A stretch of 35,376 nt of DNA, from assembly GCF_025371035.1 (NCBI RefSeq), contig NZ_JANZXB010000018.1:1-35376 (forward strand), given 5' to 3'. The stretch is from Sphingomonas sp. LC-1 (GTDB taxonomy: Bacteria; Pseudomonadota; Alphaproteobacteria; Sphingomonadales; Sphingomonadaceae). Positions 14,405 to 23,139 of this stretch are shown here, in pieces (the first letter of the stretch is position 1; each line of letters opens with the position of its first letter). The notes under the pieces are model-generated. The model was given only the letters and a program-made list of their open reading frames with translations, searched no databases and was not told the DNA's origin. A program made the position numbers and the translations under genes.

Positions 14405-14673
14405 GCTTGTCTCCATTGGAATAGGATCAGAGTCAGTTGCAGGCTGCTGCCTCGTCGAGAACGGACTGGGCCCATAACGTGCGCCAGATGGCTGAGGCCT
14501 TGGGGAAGGTTTTCGACGAACGCACCACTCGCCGGATCGATCATTTCGGCAAGGATGCCGTGCCCATGGGACAAGGCGTAGTTCAGCTTATCGAACCGCT
14601 GGCGGGCTTCGGGCCGTTGACCAAGTTCGGCACGGGCGTGGTCCACGGCAATTACGTTTGCGGCGTCCGTCAT
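14401..14673 (-). CDS. Small hypothetical protein (90 aa), coupled to SDR
   Basis: Not a recognised family. The frame is supported by a ribosome site (GAGAGGG) just before ATG 14673 and by a 4-bp ATGA overlap with the SDR start. The middle of the protein (KLNYALSHGHGILAEMIDPA) is the most structured-looking part. There is no signal peptide or membrane helix. An opposite-strand frame exists here but lacks such signals. It may be a small partner of the SDR or a stress-related protein; that is guesswork from location. Confidence 0.55.
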   Translation of the reverse strand: MTDAANVIAVDHARAELGQRPEARQRFDKLNYALSHGHGILAEMIDPASGAFVENLPQGLSHLAHVMGPVRSRRGSSLQLTLILFQWRQA

Positions 14674-14814
14674 TACTGCCCTCTCATTGGTATGCCGCCC
14701 GTGCTTACCGCGCGACCGTTCACCATCGTGAACAGCTTCCCCAAAACCCGTCCCCGCATACGCTTCGCCGATATGGGCTGGTGGACTCGGAGAAACGAAA
14801 AGGCTTCGAGCATC

Positions 14815-15672
14815 TTAAAGTAGCGAGTTCGAGGAAGCGCAGTATGGGTAAGACTTTATCCGATGGCGTAGTTCGGGAGAGTCCATTCGTTCCTCGAACC
14901 AAGGTGTGACTAGAAGATGGGGGACGGCGAGTGCGGCAATGCCTGCAAAAAGACCGCGCACTCCGCTCGGGTCGAAATGCAGCAATAGCCCTGCCACCAG
15001 CCCAGCGAGTATTATTGCGGCAACAAAGATTGGTGCGACCGTCTTGATGTAGGCGGTTGTGCTGGAGCACCCGAGGCGATCGCGGCGATCACGAGTCTGC
15101 GGTAGGGCGTGAAGCACCAGGAAGCCGATCGTGAAGCCGACCAATGGGGGAAACAGCAACAACGCCCCAACGCCCATCGCCAGAAGCGCATCGCGGCGAT
15201 GGCACGCCAGGAGCAGCAGCGTGGCGCCGCTCAAGCCGCCAGTAATTGCCGCCAGCGGTGTAAGCTCGGTAAGCGACGATGAAGACCCGCCCGCCAGCCG
15301 CAACAGTTCGGCATAGCCTATGTGATGAAGCGCCGCTGGCCCTAGGACGAGCGTGACGCCGCGGGCAATACGTTCGGCTAAGGGGCCACATGGCGCATCC
15401 TCAACTCCGAAGTGGATCGCGGAGGCAACAAGAAAGGCGGGGAGCGCGACCGCCGGCTCTCTGATCCACCAGAACAGGGTGGCAAGCGATATCAATCCAT
15501 AGGCTGCAAGAAACGCTGGCCGTCGCGGCTTCGCAACGACGGCCAGATCACCCGCGCCATGAACCATGCCCACCACGCCGATGCCAAGGATCGCAAAGGC
15601 CAGGTGCACCGGCAAGGGAGCGGGGGTAACTAAGGCCCCTCCCATGACCAGCAGAGCGATGACGCGGTTCAC
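14815..15672 (-). CDS. blh: Brp/Blh-family beta-carotene 15,15'-dioxygenase
   Basis: A multi-pass membrane enzyme that cleaves beta-carotene into two retinal molecules, the chromophore of the adjacent rhodopsin. Family histidine motifs are visible: VGMVHGAGDL, AIHFGVEDA, the later FLVLHALPQ and the C-terminal VPHLLVTPWFEE. It is about 285 residues with several hydrophobic helices, normal for Blh. The start is inferred as GTG 15672, which overlaps the rhodopsin stop (GTGA); the long in-frame extension to 15843 lies inside the rhodopsin gene and is nonsense. ATG nine codons later is an alternative. Genetic linkage to the rhodopsin strongly supports the call. Confidence 0.9.
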   Translation of the reverse strand: MNRVIALLVMGGALVTPAPLPVHLAFAILGIGVVGMVHGAGDLAVVAKPRRPAFLAAYGLISLATLFWWIREPAVALPAFLVASAIHFGVEDAPCGPLAERIARGVTLVLGPAALHHIGYAELLRLAGGSSSSLTELTPLAAITGGLSGATLLLLACHRRDALLAMGVGALLLFPPLVGFTIGFLVLHALPQTRDRRDRLGCSSTTAYIKTVAPIFVAAIILAGLVAGLLLHFDPSGVRGLFAGIAALAVPHLLVTPWFEERMDSPELRHRIKSYPYCASSNSLL

Positions 15673-16370
15673 GAACGACGTTCGTGAGCGTGAAGCGCCT
15701 CCTCCAGATTGCTCGCCGCATAAAAGGCGTAGATTACCTTCGCGACGATATCCATGATCAGGATCGCCCAGACCGACGTGGGATCGGTGATGATCTTGAT
15801 GCCCTCGGGCCCGACTAGGAAGACGATCGGATATAGGAACCATACGATAGTCAGGAACGCGACGTTCTTGGAGTAGGCCTGACCCAGTGCATGGCCGCGC
15901 TCAACCGCCATGTTTCGTAACGGTCCCCAAAGCAGATAAAGAACACCCAGAAAGGCGACGCAGGACCAGAGGAACCACACCCAGCGGATCAACGGCGTCG
16001 CAGCCAGAGACGAGATCAGTCCGGTGGCGATCATGAGAACGTCGAGGACGATGATCGCGGTGAGATAGCCTCCGACCTCACCTGTCTTTCCACGCTCGTG
16101 AAACGCCAGCAGTACTAAGCTCGACAGCAGGATCGGCGTCGTGAACGTCCAGTCGAGGTATCGAGCGAGATAGGTGGCCGAACCATCGACCTTGATTAGC
16201 GTGCCAATTCCGAATGCCATGGCGAGATAGGCGGTCGCCGCTATGAACGGCACGGCCGCATGCAGCAAAGTATGGTGGAGCGAGGGGGCGGTTTTGCTCC
16301 CTTTCGCATATATCGCCAGAGAGGCGAGCGACATGACCGAGAAACCGATCATAAATGCCGTTTGATCCAT
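15669..16370 (-). CDS. Microbial (type I) rhodopsin with D-T-S motif
   Basis: A seven-helix retinal protein of 233 residues. Helix C reads ARYLDWTFTTPILLSSLVLL, giving R70 (bacteriorhodopsin R82), D73 (D85, Schiff-base counterion), T77 (T89) and S84 at the D96 proton-donor position: a D-T-S motif. Helix G has D207 (D212) and the retinal lysine K211. Retaining Asp at D212 separates it from Anabaena-sensory/xenorhodopsins, which have Pro. L81 at the spectral-tuning site predicts green absorption. Helix F W177-x-x-Y180-P and E189 (E194) resemble bacteriorhodopsin. An outward proton pump is likely, but the non-carboxylic donor predicts altered reprotonation (inference). Overlaps blh. Confidence 0.93.
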   Translation of the reverse strand: MDQTAFMIGFSVMSLASLAIYAKGSKTAPSLHHTLLHAAVPFIAATAYLAMAFGIGTLIKVDGSATYLARYLDWTFTTPILLSSLVLLAFHERGKTGEVGGYLTAIIVLDVLMIATGLISSLAATPLIRWVWFLWSCVAFLGVLYLLWGPLRNMAVERGHALGQAYSKNVAFLTIVWFLYPIVFLVGPEGIKIITDPTSVWAILIMDIVAKVIYAFYAASNLEEALHAHERRS

Positions 16371-16419
16371 GGGAACACCCCTGTTCAGGACTGACCAAGC
16401 GCCAGACCTCCGCGTGGGT

Positions 16420-16444
16420 AACGCAACCTATGATATACGTTTCC
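16420..16444 (-). promoter_or_regulatory. Possible EcfG-type general-stress promoter of rhodopsin-blh
   Basis: On the minus strand GGAAA (16444-16440), a 16-nt spacer and CGTT (16423-16420) resemble the alphaproteobacterial EcfG consensus GGAAC-N16/17-CGTT with one mismatch. It would start transcription roughly 40 nt before ATG 16370. Pattern match by eye only. Confidence 0.35.
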
Positions 16445-16537
16445 CCATCCAAGCATGACATTATTGTTACGTTGGCTCCGGGCGATCTAAGCGTCGATTC
16501 CTGGGCGGAAGCGGCACCCTGCCTTACCGTCAGGACG

Positions 16538-16599
16538 GACCCAATCGCGGTCGTTCAGCGATCACTAGGCGCTGACCGAAACCGGTCGTTCATTCATGT
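16538..16599 (+). repeat. 62-bp dispersed intergenic repeat, copy 4
   Basis: It begins GACCCAATCGCGGTCGTTCA and ends CCGGTCGTTCATTCATGT. Both boxes are CGGTCGTTC, identical and 35 bp apart. No gaps against the other copies. Confidence 0.75.
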
Positions 16600-16816
16600 C
16601 AGGAATGCGCGATCGCACTGTTCAGCCGTGACGACGCCAGCCAGCCGACCCGCCCCGCAACCCCGCCGTCCACGTCGACCAGCACAGTCGTATGACACAC
16701 CACTTCGACGGTTAATATCTGGCATGCTGGAACCAGACGCTCGTTGAAGTACTCTGTCGCTTGGAACCGAAGGGACGCCAACGGCAGGCCCACCTCGGTA
16801 AAGGGGGGACGCGCCT

Positions 16817-19546
16817 TCACCCAGTAGGCGCGCTGTCCGCGACAAGTGCCAGGTTCTGAATGGCTGCCAGCCCCCATTGGGCTGCACCGTTCGTCGACAG
16901 TCCCTCGATTTCGGGAATGTCCTCGCCCAGCGCAGGCGATCGTACGGTGCTGCGCTTCAGCCCAAGCGAGACCTCGCTTCCCAGGAGTTCACGCCAGGCG
17001 CGCGCGCTCAGCTCGGAGTCCTTGCGCTGGCGCGCGGCATAGGCAGTCAGGCGACTATGTGACTGGACTAGATTGTGCCCGCGCGGCGCCTCGTGGAATC
17101 GCGCCTGCCATGCTTCTGCAGGCGCATTATACCAGGCGCAATAATCGATCCAGGCCGCTTTATAGGCCGGTGCGTGGACCAGCGGCAGGAGCTCGGACAT
17201 GATCTCGACCGCACCGAACACGGCGTTCAGGTGGCTGACGCTGATCGTGTCGCCGCCGGACACGAAGCGGCCGGTGGCCAGTTCAAAATTGGCGCCACCC
17301 GCCCACCATTGGCGCGGCAGTGCTGCGATACTGTTCATGCCTGCCAAAATGCGGTCCCGCCAACGCGTGTCGCGGGTGCGTTCCCATTCGGTAAACCAAG
17401 CTGCGACCAGCGAGGCCCAGCTGGTGCCGAAGCCAAGGTTGAACTGCCCTTCGGGCAGATCCTTCTTGCCGACAATGCCGGCCGTGCCACCTGGCGGCAG
17501 GGACTCAGGAGCGCGCGCGTCCACCTTGCGGCCGATATTGACGCGCGCCAGCGTCGCATCCGAGCGCACGAGCGCACGCATCAAGTCGCCCACGCGCTCG
17601 TCACCGGTCAGATAGTAATAGATGCGGCGATAGGCGGCATTCGAGACGCGCGGCTGCTTCGAGCTGTCGCTCCAATGCTGGACACCGTGCCGGGTGCCCA
17701 GCCCGACCCATGGGCCGAGATGATAGACATCGACTTCGCCGGTATGGCGCGTCATTGCTTCGGCCATGCGGAACAGGTCGGCGCGGCCGGTGCGTAGATA
17801 GCTGTACCAGAGCCAGAGATCGGTCGAGAGCTCCGAATTGTCCCAGGCATAGCCGCCGATATCATACCGCCATTGATGCCGGTCGGTGTCATAGGCATGC
17901 ATGACATCGCCATGGTTCCAAAAGCCGTACCAGCGACGACGCTCGATCTCGTCGCGATAATGGGCGAGCAGCAGGTCGTTCTGGTCCTCGATCCGCGCCG
18001 CAAGCGGTGTCCCGCGATCGGGCAGCGACCAGTCGCCGAGTACGCCAGCGCGATGCAGTTGCTCAGGACGCGCGAGCAAGCGCGCAGGTCTGGCGACGAA
18101 CACAGCCATTGCCTCAAGCTGTGCCTCGTCCGGTGTCGCCGGCAGGGCCCAAAGCCATAGCTCGCTGGTGCGCGCGATGCCCTTAGCGGAATCCCAGCCC
18201 GGTTCATAATCCTCATATGTAATGTCGAGGCCGAGATTCTGAGTCTTGTATTCCTCCATCCCAAGCACGTCGCGATAGGAACGTACGTCCATGGCGGGCG
18301 CGTCGGGCGACCAGAGCCAAGCTGTCAATCCTGCTTCGTCACCGGCGGCATCGTCAATGTCGAGCTGGGCGGGATGGCGCTGCCAGAAATACGCGAGCCC
18401 GATCGCAGCTCCCCCCTGCGGGGTGCCTACATAGGCAAAACCGCGCGCGCGATCGCCTTCGAACGACTGGATCGGCGCGCGTCCCAGCCGGGTACGCTTG
18501 ACGATCGAAAAGCCGTCTGCATTGGGCTGGGTGAGGCGGAAATCGCCCCAGGCCGGAATATGCTCGAGCAGGTCGCGAACCTTGGACGCCATCGTGTCGA
18601 GCGACGGTGTCTCGCGCCTGGCGATCTGCGCAGCGCGGAAGGCCTCGCCCGTGTCGCGTCGCAGTCCGGTCAGCGGGCGCACCGCTTCGGCCCAGATGCC
18701 GCGATCGGTCGCGAACCGGACATGCCGGTCATGGAGCGCCGCTGCCAGCGGCACGTGCGCGCGCACGCCCAGACCGCTTAGGAAATCATGATCGCTGTCG
18801 CCGTCCCAGATAAAGCTATGGATTAACCGCACCGCGTCGCTACCAGCGGTGAAATAGAGCCGTACGCTAAAAGGCAGCCATTGCCGTGTCTCATCCGCAT
18901 GCATGCCTTCGATCTTGATGACCGCGCGTATCGGGCCACGCTGCTCAACGCTCACGCGCTCGATGCGGCTGGTGAAACTGCTCGTGGTGACGCGCGCGGC
19001 TTCTTCGCTCGAGGCGACATCCTGGCGTCGTGCGACGAGGTGGACGTTGCGCAGCACGGTCTTGCCACCGCGATCCGCAGCCGACACAAGTGCGGAGCCG
19101 GTGCGGGGGATGCGCCAGCGCGTCTCGCCGACCTGCACGACGATGGCATCGTCCGCCTCGGTAACGCGCAAGGGCATGTCGGGCGCCGGATTGCGCCCCA
19201 CTTCCAATCGCACGCATCTGCCCCGATCAAGCGCATTGGCTGCAATCGCGTGGCTGCTCCATTTGATCGATCCGTCCGGCCAATAAGCGAGCGGCCAGCT
19301 TTGCACGGGTATCGCGCTGCCATCCTCGCGCCGCGCGCCGAGCAATTCGATCCTGCGCAATGCGCCACGCGGCCACGCCAGGCCGAAGGACTGGCCAGCT
19401 TCCCAGACCGGCGCATCGCCGTCGATCCATTGCGCGTCATTCGCCAGTGAAGCACTGTCGGCGCGGGCAAGCGACTGACTGGGTAGCATCGTGGCACCCC
19501 CAGCGAGCAAGGCGATGCGGAGCACATCGCGGCGGGAAGTGGGCAT
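16817..19546 (-). CDS. Tat-exported exo-rhamnogalacturonan lyase (PcRGLX-type)
   Basis: A 909-residue protein resembling Penicillium PcRGLX (polysaccharide lyase family 26), which releases disaccharides from the end of the rhamnogalacturonan-I backbone of pectin. It opens with a twin-arginine signal (TSRRDVLRIALLAGGATM). The N-terminal beta domain carries AYWPDGSIKWSSHAI, and the long catalytic part carries the aromatic-rich segments WYGFWNHGDVMHAYD, WDNSELSTDLWLWYSYLRTG and HWSDSSKQPRVSNAAYRRIYYY. Action in the periplasm fits uptake by the TonB receptor upstream. It starts 17 bp after the DUF6250 gene and is the third gene of the operon. Lyase mechanism and exact linkage are inferred from family. 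Confidence 0.85.
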   Translation of the reverse strand: MPTSRRDVLRIALLAGGATMLPSQSLARADSASLANDAQWIDGDAPVWEAGQSFGLAWPRGALRRIELLGARREDGSAIPVQSWPLAYWPDGSIKWSSHAIAANALDRGRCVRLEVGRNPAPDMPLRVTEADDAIVVQVGETRWRIPRTGSALVSAADRGGKTVLRNVHLVARRQDVASSEEAARVTTSSFTSRIERVSVEQRGPIRAVIKIEGMHADETRQWLPFSVRLYFTAGSDAVRLIHSFIWDGDSDHDFLSGLGVRAHVPLAAALHDRHVRFATDRGIWAEAVRPLTGLRRDTGEAFRAAQIARRETPSLDTMASKVRDLLEHIPAWGDFRLTQPNADGFSIVKRTRLGRAPIQSFEGDRARGFAYVGTPQGGAAIGLAYFWQRHPAQLDIDDAAGDEAGLTAWLWSPDAPAMDVRSYRDVLGMEEYKTQNLGLDITYEDYEPGWDSAKGIARTSELWLWALPATPDEAQLEAMAVFVARPARLLARPEQLHRAGVLGDWSLPDRGTPLAARIEDQNDLLLAHYRDEIERRRWYGFWNHGDVMHAYDTDRHQWRYDIGGYAWDNSELSTDLWLWYSYLRTGRADLFRMAEAMTRHTGEVDVYHLGPWVGLGTRHGVQHWSDSSKQPRVSNAAYRRIYYYLTGDERVGDLMRALVRSDATLARVNIGRKVDARAPESLPPGGTAGIVGKKDLPEGQFNLGFGTSWASLVAAWFTEWERTRDTRWRDRILAGMNSIAALPRQWWAGGANFELATGRFVSGGDTISVSHLNAVFGAVEIMSELLPLVHAPAYKAAWIDYCAWYNAPAEAWQARFHEAPRGHNLVQSHSRLTAYAARQRKDSELSARAWRELLGSEVSLGLKRSTVRSPALGEDIPEIEGLSTNGAAQWGLAAIQNLALVADSAPTG

Positions 19547-19563
19547 AAAGGGTTTCCGGTAGG

Positions 19564-20259
19564 TCAGAGCAAATGGACGGCAAAGTTGCGCACGCGCAAA
19601 TGGCTGGCGGTAGTGCGCAGCGCGAAGCGGCCGCGGGTATAGGGTGCGGGATCATGGTATTCGAATAGCGACACCCCGTTGCGGTCCAAGCGGATCGCCT
19701 CGCCCTGCGCGCGCACCCGTAGCCTTTGCCAGGCATTGGGCACGAGCAGAGGCGCACGGCGATCATTTTCAGACAGTAGCGGGCGATCCCCGGCACGCCC
19801 GACATAGCGCCGGAACCGGGTGGTGGTGTTCGCATTGCCCCCGATGCTGGCATAATAGGTTTCGAGGCCGTCATAATCCTCAAACCGACCGGGGCGGGGC
19901 CGGGCAAGCACGTCGCCGTCAACCGCTGCCGGGTCGCGTGCCATCCAGAAGCAATTGACGTCGCTTACCCGATCGTGCGGCCCGCCGGCTTGCACCGCCT
20001 GTACGTCATATTCGACTGCGACCGCACCCGACAGCACTGGCCGGAACCACAAGGTCAGCCCTGCTGGGGCGACGATATCGAGCACCCCGTCTGTCGCCGT
20101 TACTTGCGCCGGCTCTTCGGCTTCGACCCCCCATTGCCCGAGCCCTGCGCGGAAATCGTCGCGGTACAACGGTCTGCGCTTCGCTTCGGCGGGGAGCGCA
20201 ACCAGTGCTCCCGCCATGCCCGCAAGCACGCCCCGGCGATCCAGCGAGATGCCGATCAC
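19564..20259 (-). CDS. DUF6250-type exported protein of a pectin locus
   Basis: A 231-residue protein beginning with a twin-arginine-like signal (LDRRGVLAGMAGALVALPAEA). The mature part is a beta-rich lectin-like or jelly-roll fold with DDFRAGLGQWGVE at the start, a conserved central DVNCFWMARDP and GLETYYASIGGNANTTTRFRRY, and C-terminal RTTASHLRVRNFAVH. It matches what is called DUF6250, regularly seen with rhamnogalacturonan genes; it may bind or cleave pectic side groups (inference). The start is GTG 20259, supported by a GTGA overlap with the TonB receptor stop. Second gene of the operon. Confidence 0.78.
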   Translation of the reverse strand: MIGISLDRRGVLAGMAGALVALPAEAKRRPLYRDDFRAGLGQWGVEAEEPAQVTATDGVLDIVAPAGLTLWFRPVLSGAVAVEYDVQAVQAGGPHDRVSDVNCFWMARDPAAVDGDVLARPRPGRFEDYDGLETYYASIGGNANTTTRFRRYVGRAGDRPLLSENDRRAPLLVPNAWQRLRVRAQGEAIRLDRNGVSLFEYHDPAPYTRGRFALRTTASHLRVRNFAVHLL

Positions 20260-23045
20260 AGTTTGGCCCGCACGCCGAAATAGAGACGGCGGCCATAGGT
20301 CTCTATGACATTGCGGCGATAGATGCTGTTGGCATTCTCGATCCGCGTGGCGTCGCCGATATTCACGCCTTCGAGGAACAACGAGACATTGTCATTGACG
20401 TTGTAGCTGGCCGACGCATCGACCTGGCCGAATGCCTCGCCAAAGGCCGGGTTGTTGCCGCGATCGACCGCGGCGATTAGATAGCGGCCGCGCCAGTTAT
20501 ACGATCCGCGTATCGAGAAACGGCCATCGTCATAGAAAACCGAGGCATTGTAGCTGTTGCGTGAGACACCGGGGAAGGACAGCGCGGCGCCGGTGAAATA
20601 GTCGCGGCCTTCATAGCCGCTGTCTTTCATATAGGTGTAGTTGGCGCTCGCCCCGAGATTGCGCAGCAAGCCCGGCAGGAAGCGGAAAGTGAACTGGCCC
20701 CCCGCTTCGATGCCCTGGATCGTCACATGCTGAGTGCCGTTGACCGGCAGGCTGATCGTATAGGTTACGCCGTCGATCGTCTCATCCTGCCGCGCGGTGT
20801 CGATGAAAGACTTGATGTCCTTGCGGAAACCGGTGACCGAAACATAGTCGGTCTGGTTGAGATAATATTCGGCACCCAGGTCATATTGCCAGGCACGGTA
20901 CGGCTTGAGGTCGGGATTGCCGCGCGATCCGGTAAAGCCGATCGGATCGAGGCGGACATTGGGCGCCTGCTGCGAGGGTGCCGGACGAGCCAGCACATCG
21001 GTCGCCGTGGCGCGCAGCACCAGCTTGTTGGGGATGATCTCCGCGCGCAAATTCGCCGAAGGCAACAACACGGTATATTCGCCGGTGTAGCGAACGGGCG
21101 TAATTACCCCGCCCTTGCTCTGGCTGCCGCTCGAAACGGTGCGAGTATGCACGAGGCGTGCGCCGATCACGCCGCGCAGGTCGATGCCGATATCGGCATG
21201 AAGTGCGGTCTGCAGATAGCCGGCGGTATTCTCTTCCTTCACCCGGTAGGTATCGAGCGGCGAATTGGAACCATATGCATTGGGCACGCCGATCGCATCA
21301 GCCAGTGGCTGGTCCAGGCTCAGCCACTGGTCGATGCCCGAGAAACCCAGATTGCCGGTCTTAAAGAAATTGCCGTCGGTCAGCGCGCCATGCTGGCCGA
21401 GGAGGTCCTGGATCTGCTGACGGATCGCGGCGGGTGTCGAGGTGCTAACGATCTGCGTGCCGCTAACGCCCGACTGGGTGCGCGTCACTTGCCCGGTCAC
21501 GCCGTTCAGCGTGTAGACCGAGTTGAAGAACTCGCTGCTCGAGATCAGGTCGCGTCGCTCGATGCCGACCTTGACCGCAGTCAGCAGGCCATTGTCGTCG
21601 GGACGATATTCGGCATCGAACTTACCGCCGATCTCTTTCTGGCGGTTCGTGCGTGGACGCACTTCAGTCGACAATGTTTTTACGCCTGCCGTGCTGGTGG
21701 GATCGATCGGCAGGATGATGTTCGGGCCCTGCTGCGGATTGCTATAGTCGATCGTGATCCAGGGCAGCACGTCGCGGCCGTTCACGGTTGCCGTCACGTC
21801 CAGTTCGTCGTTGAACACCTTCGACTTGGCATAGGTGCCGCGTGCCGAGAGCTTGACCTTGCCGACCTGCCATTCGGCCCCGGCAATGCTGTTGATCGTG
21901 TTGCGGTACAGTCCGCCGATCACACTGCGATAATTGACGCTGAGCCCGCCGGGAGAAACGAAGCCGTTGACGAAGGTCACTTTCTGGGCGGTCTCGTCGA
22001 CGATCGTGACGCTGCCCGGATCGATACCACCATTGGCTAGCGCCTGGGTGGTGCTAAGCTGGAGATACTGGTTGTTCGAGGTCGTGTTGCTCTTGGTGAA
22101 CGTGCCTTCGACATAGGCCTTGAACGCATCGTTCGGGCGCCATTCGACGATGCCGTTCAGCGCATAGCGCTGGGTCGGTTCCGTCGCCGTGATGTAACGC
22201 GGGATATCGGGATAAAAATCGCCAAAGCCACTGCGGTCGAGATCGACGCAGCGCGCCTGGTTACGCCCGGTGATGCAATTCTGGGCGGTCGGTGTCGCAG
22301 GCTGGATCGCCTCCACCTGGCGCCAGCCGGTGGTGCGTGCCTGATCGTAACGTACGGTGCGCTGTTCATAGGTGCCCGACAGCAGCACGCCGATTGTGTC
22401 ATGCGCGAAAAGCCTGCTGCCGATCAGCGCAAACTTGGGGTCCACCTTGTCGGCCAGCTCATTGTAGATGCCCTGCGCCGAACCGGCGAGATAGCCGTCC
22501 TTGGAATCGAACGGACGACGCGTGATCACGCGAACCGTACCGCCCAGACCGCCCTCGGTCATGTCCGCAGTCGCCGACTTGACCACTTCCAGTCGCGAGA
22601 CGAACTCGGCAGGCATGTCGCGGAAATCGACCTGGCGGTTGCTGCCATTGCCGGACGCTGCCGCGATGCTGGTGGAGAGTGCGGTCTGGCCGTTGATCTC
22701 AACACGATTGAGCGAGGCGTCCGCGCCGCGAATGGTGATGCTCTGGCCTTCACCGCCGCCGCGCGTGAGCTGGACGCCGGTCACGCGCTGCAGCGCCTCG
22801 GCGACATTTTTGTCGGGGAACTTGCCGACATCCTCAGCCGAAATCGCATCGATCACTTGGTCAGAATCGCGCTTGGCCTTAAGCGCGTCGGCAAGGCTCT
22901 TGCGAATGCCTGTGACGACGATGTCGCCATTTTCCTGTGTGTCTTCCGATGCGACCGGCTGGGTAGATTCGGTCTGCGCCGCTTGGGCGTAAGCGGAGCC
23001 GCTCGCGAGCAGCATCGCTGCGGTCAGGCTTGGTCGAAATATCAT
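20256..23045 (-). CDS. TonB-dependent receptor of the pectin/oligosaccharide type
   Basis: A 929-residue outer-membrane transporter. The signal peptide is residues 1-20 (ending SAYAQ). The plug begins at GDIVVTGIRKSLADAL, followed by VGKFPDKNVAEALQRVTGVQLTR, the hallmark of the Caulobacter/Xanthomonas TonB receptor subfamily that imports plant oligosaccharides. A 22-strand barrel follows, ending GRRLYFGVRAKL. With the downstream DUF6250 and rhamnogalacturonan lyase genes it probably brings rhamnogalacturonan fragments into the periplasm. The ATG at 23045 lies inside ATGGGG-C-CCCCAT, a near-perfect palindrome that may affect translation or bind a regulator. Confidence 0.92.
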   Translation of the reverse strand: MIFRPSLTAAMLLASGSAYAQAAQTESTQPVASEDTQENGDIVVTGIRKSLADALKAKRDSDQVIDAISAEDVGKFPDKNVAEALQRVTGVQLTRGGGEGQSITIRGADASLNRVEINGQTALSTSIAAASGNGSNRQVDFRDMPAEFVSRLEVVKSATADMTEGGLGGTVRVITRRPFDSKDGYLAGSAQGIYNELADKVDPKFALIGSRLFAHDTIGVLLSGTYEQRTVRYDQARTTGWRQVEAIQPATPTAQNCITGRNQARCVDLDRSGFGDFYPDIPRYITATEPTQRYALNGIVEWRPNDAFKAYVEGTFTKSNTTSNNQYLQLSTTQALANGGIDPGSVTIVDETAQKVTFVNGFVSPGGLSVNYRSVIGGLYRNTINSIAGAEWQVGKVKLSARGTYAKSKVFNDELDVTATVNGRDVLPWITIDYSNPQQGPNIILPIDPTSTAGVKTLSTEVRPRTNRQKEIGGKFDAEYRPDDNGLLTAVKVGIERRDLISSSEFFNSVYTLNGVTGQVTRTQSGVSGTQIVSTSTPAAIRQQIQDLLGQHGALTDGNFFKTGNLGFSGIDQWLSLDQPLADAIGVPNAYGSNSPLDTYRVKEENTAGYLQTALHADIGIDLRGVIGARLVHTRTVSSGSQSKGGVITPVRYTGEYTVLLPSANLRAEIIPNKLVLRATATDVLARPAPSQQAPNVRLDPIGFTGSRGNPDLKPYRAWQYDLGAEYYLNQTDYVSVTGFRKDIKSFIDTARQDETIDGVTYTISLPVNGTQHVTIQGIEAGGQFTFRFLPGLLRNLGASANYTYMKDSGYEGRDYFTGAALSFPGVSRNSYNASVFYDDGRFSIRGSYNWRGRYLIAAVDRGNNPAFGEAFGQVDASASYNVNDNVSLFLEGVNIGDATRIENANSIYRRNVIETYGRRLYFGVRAKL

Positions 23046-23139
23046 GGGGCCCCCATTTTTCTGGTTTGGGGCGTGTTTAAATTCCTACCGTTTTGGAGGA
23101 TAAAAAGAAAATCTATGCTGCGATGCAGTAGATCGCGTT

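Larger units (their letters stand above)
16371..16816. other. Intergenic region, no gene
   Basis: It lies between the rhodopsin start and the 3' end of the rhamnogalacturonan lyase gene, both on the minus strand. It contains a possible rhodopsin promoter (16420-16444) and 62-bp repeat copy 4 (16538-16599). Open frames in 16600-16816 have no start signals or recognisable family. Confidence 0.6.

Noticed and set aside
16599-16877. 92-codon minus-strand frame after the rhamnogalacturonan lyase
   Set aside because: It overlaps the lyase C-terminus in another frame and has no ribosome site. The VEVVCHTTVLVDVDGG stretch looked protein-like but matches nothing recognisable.
20727-22040. 437-codon plus-strand open frame
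   Set aside because: It is a shadow of the pectin-type TonB receptor on the opposite strand.
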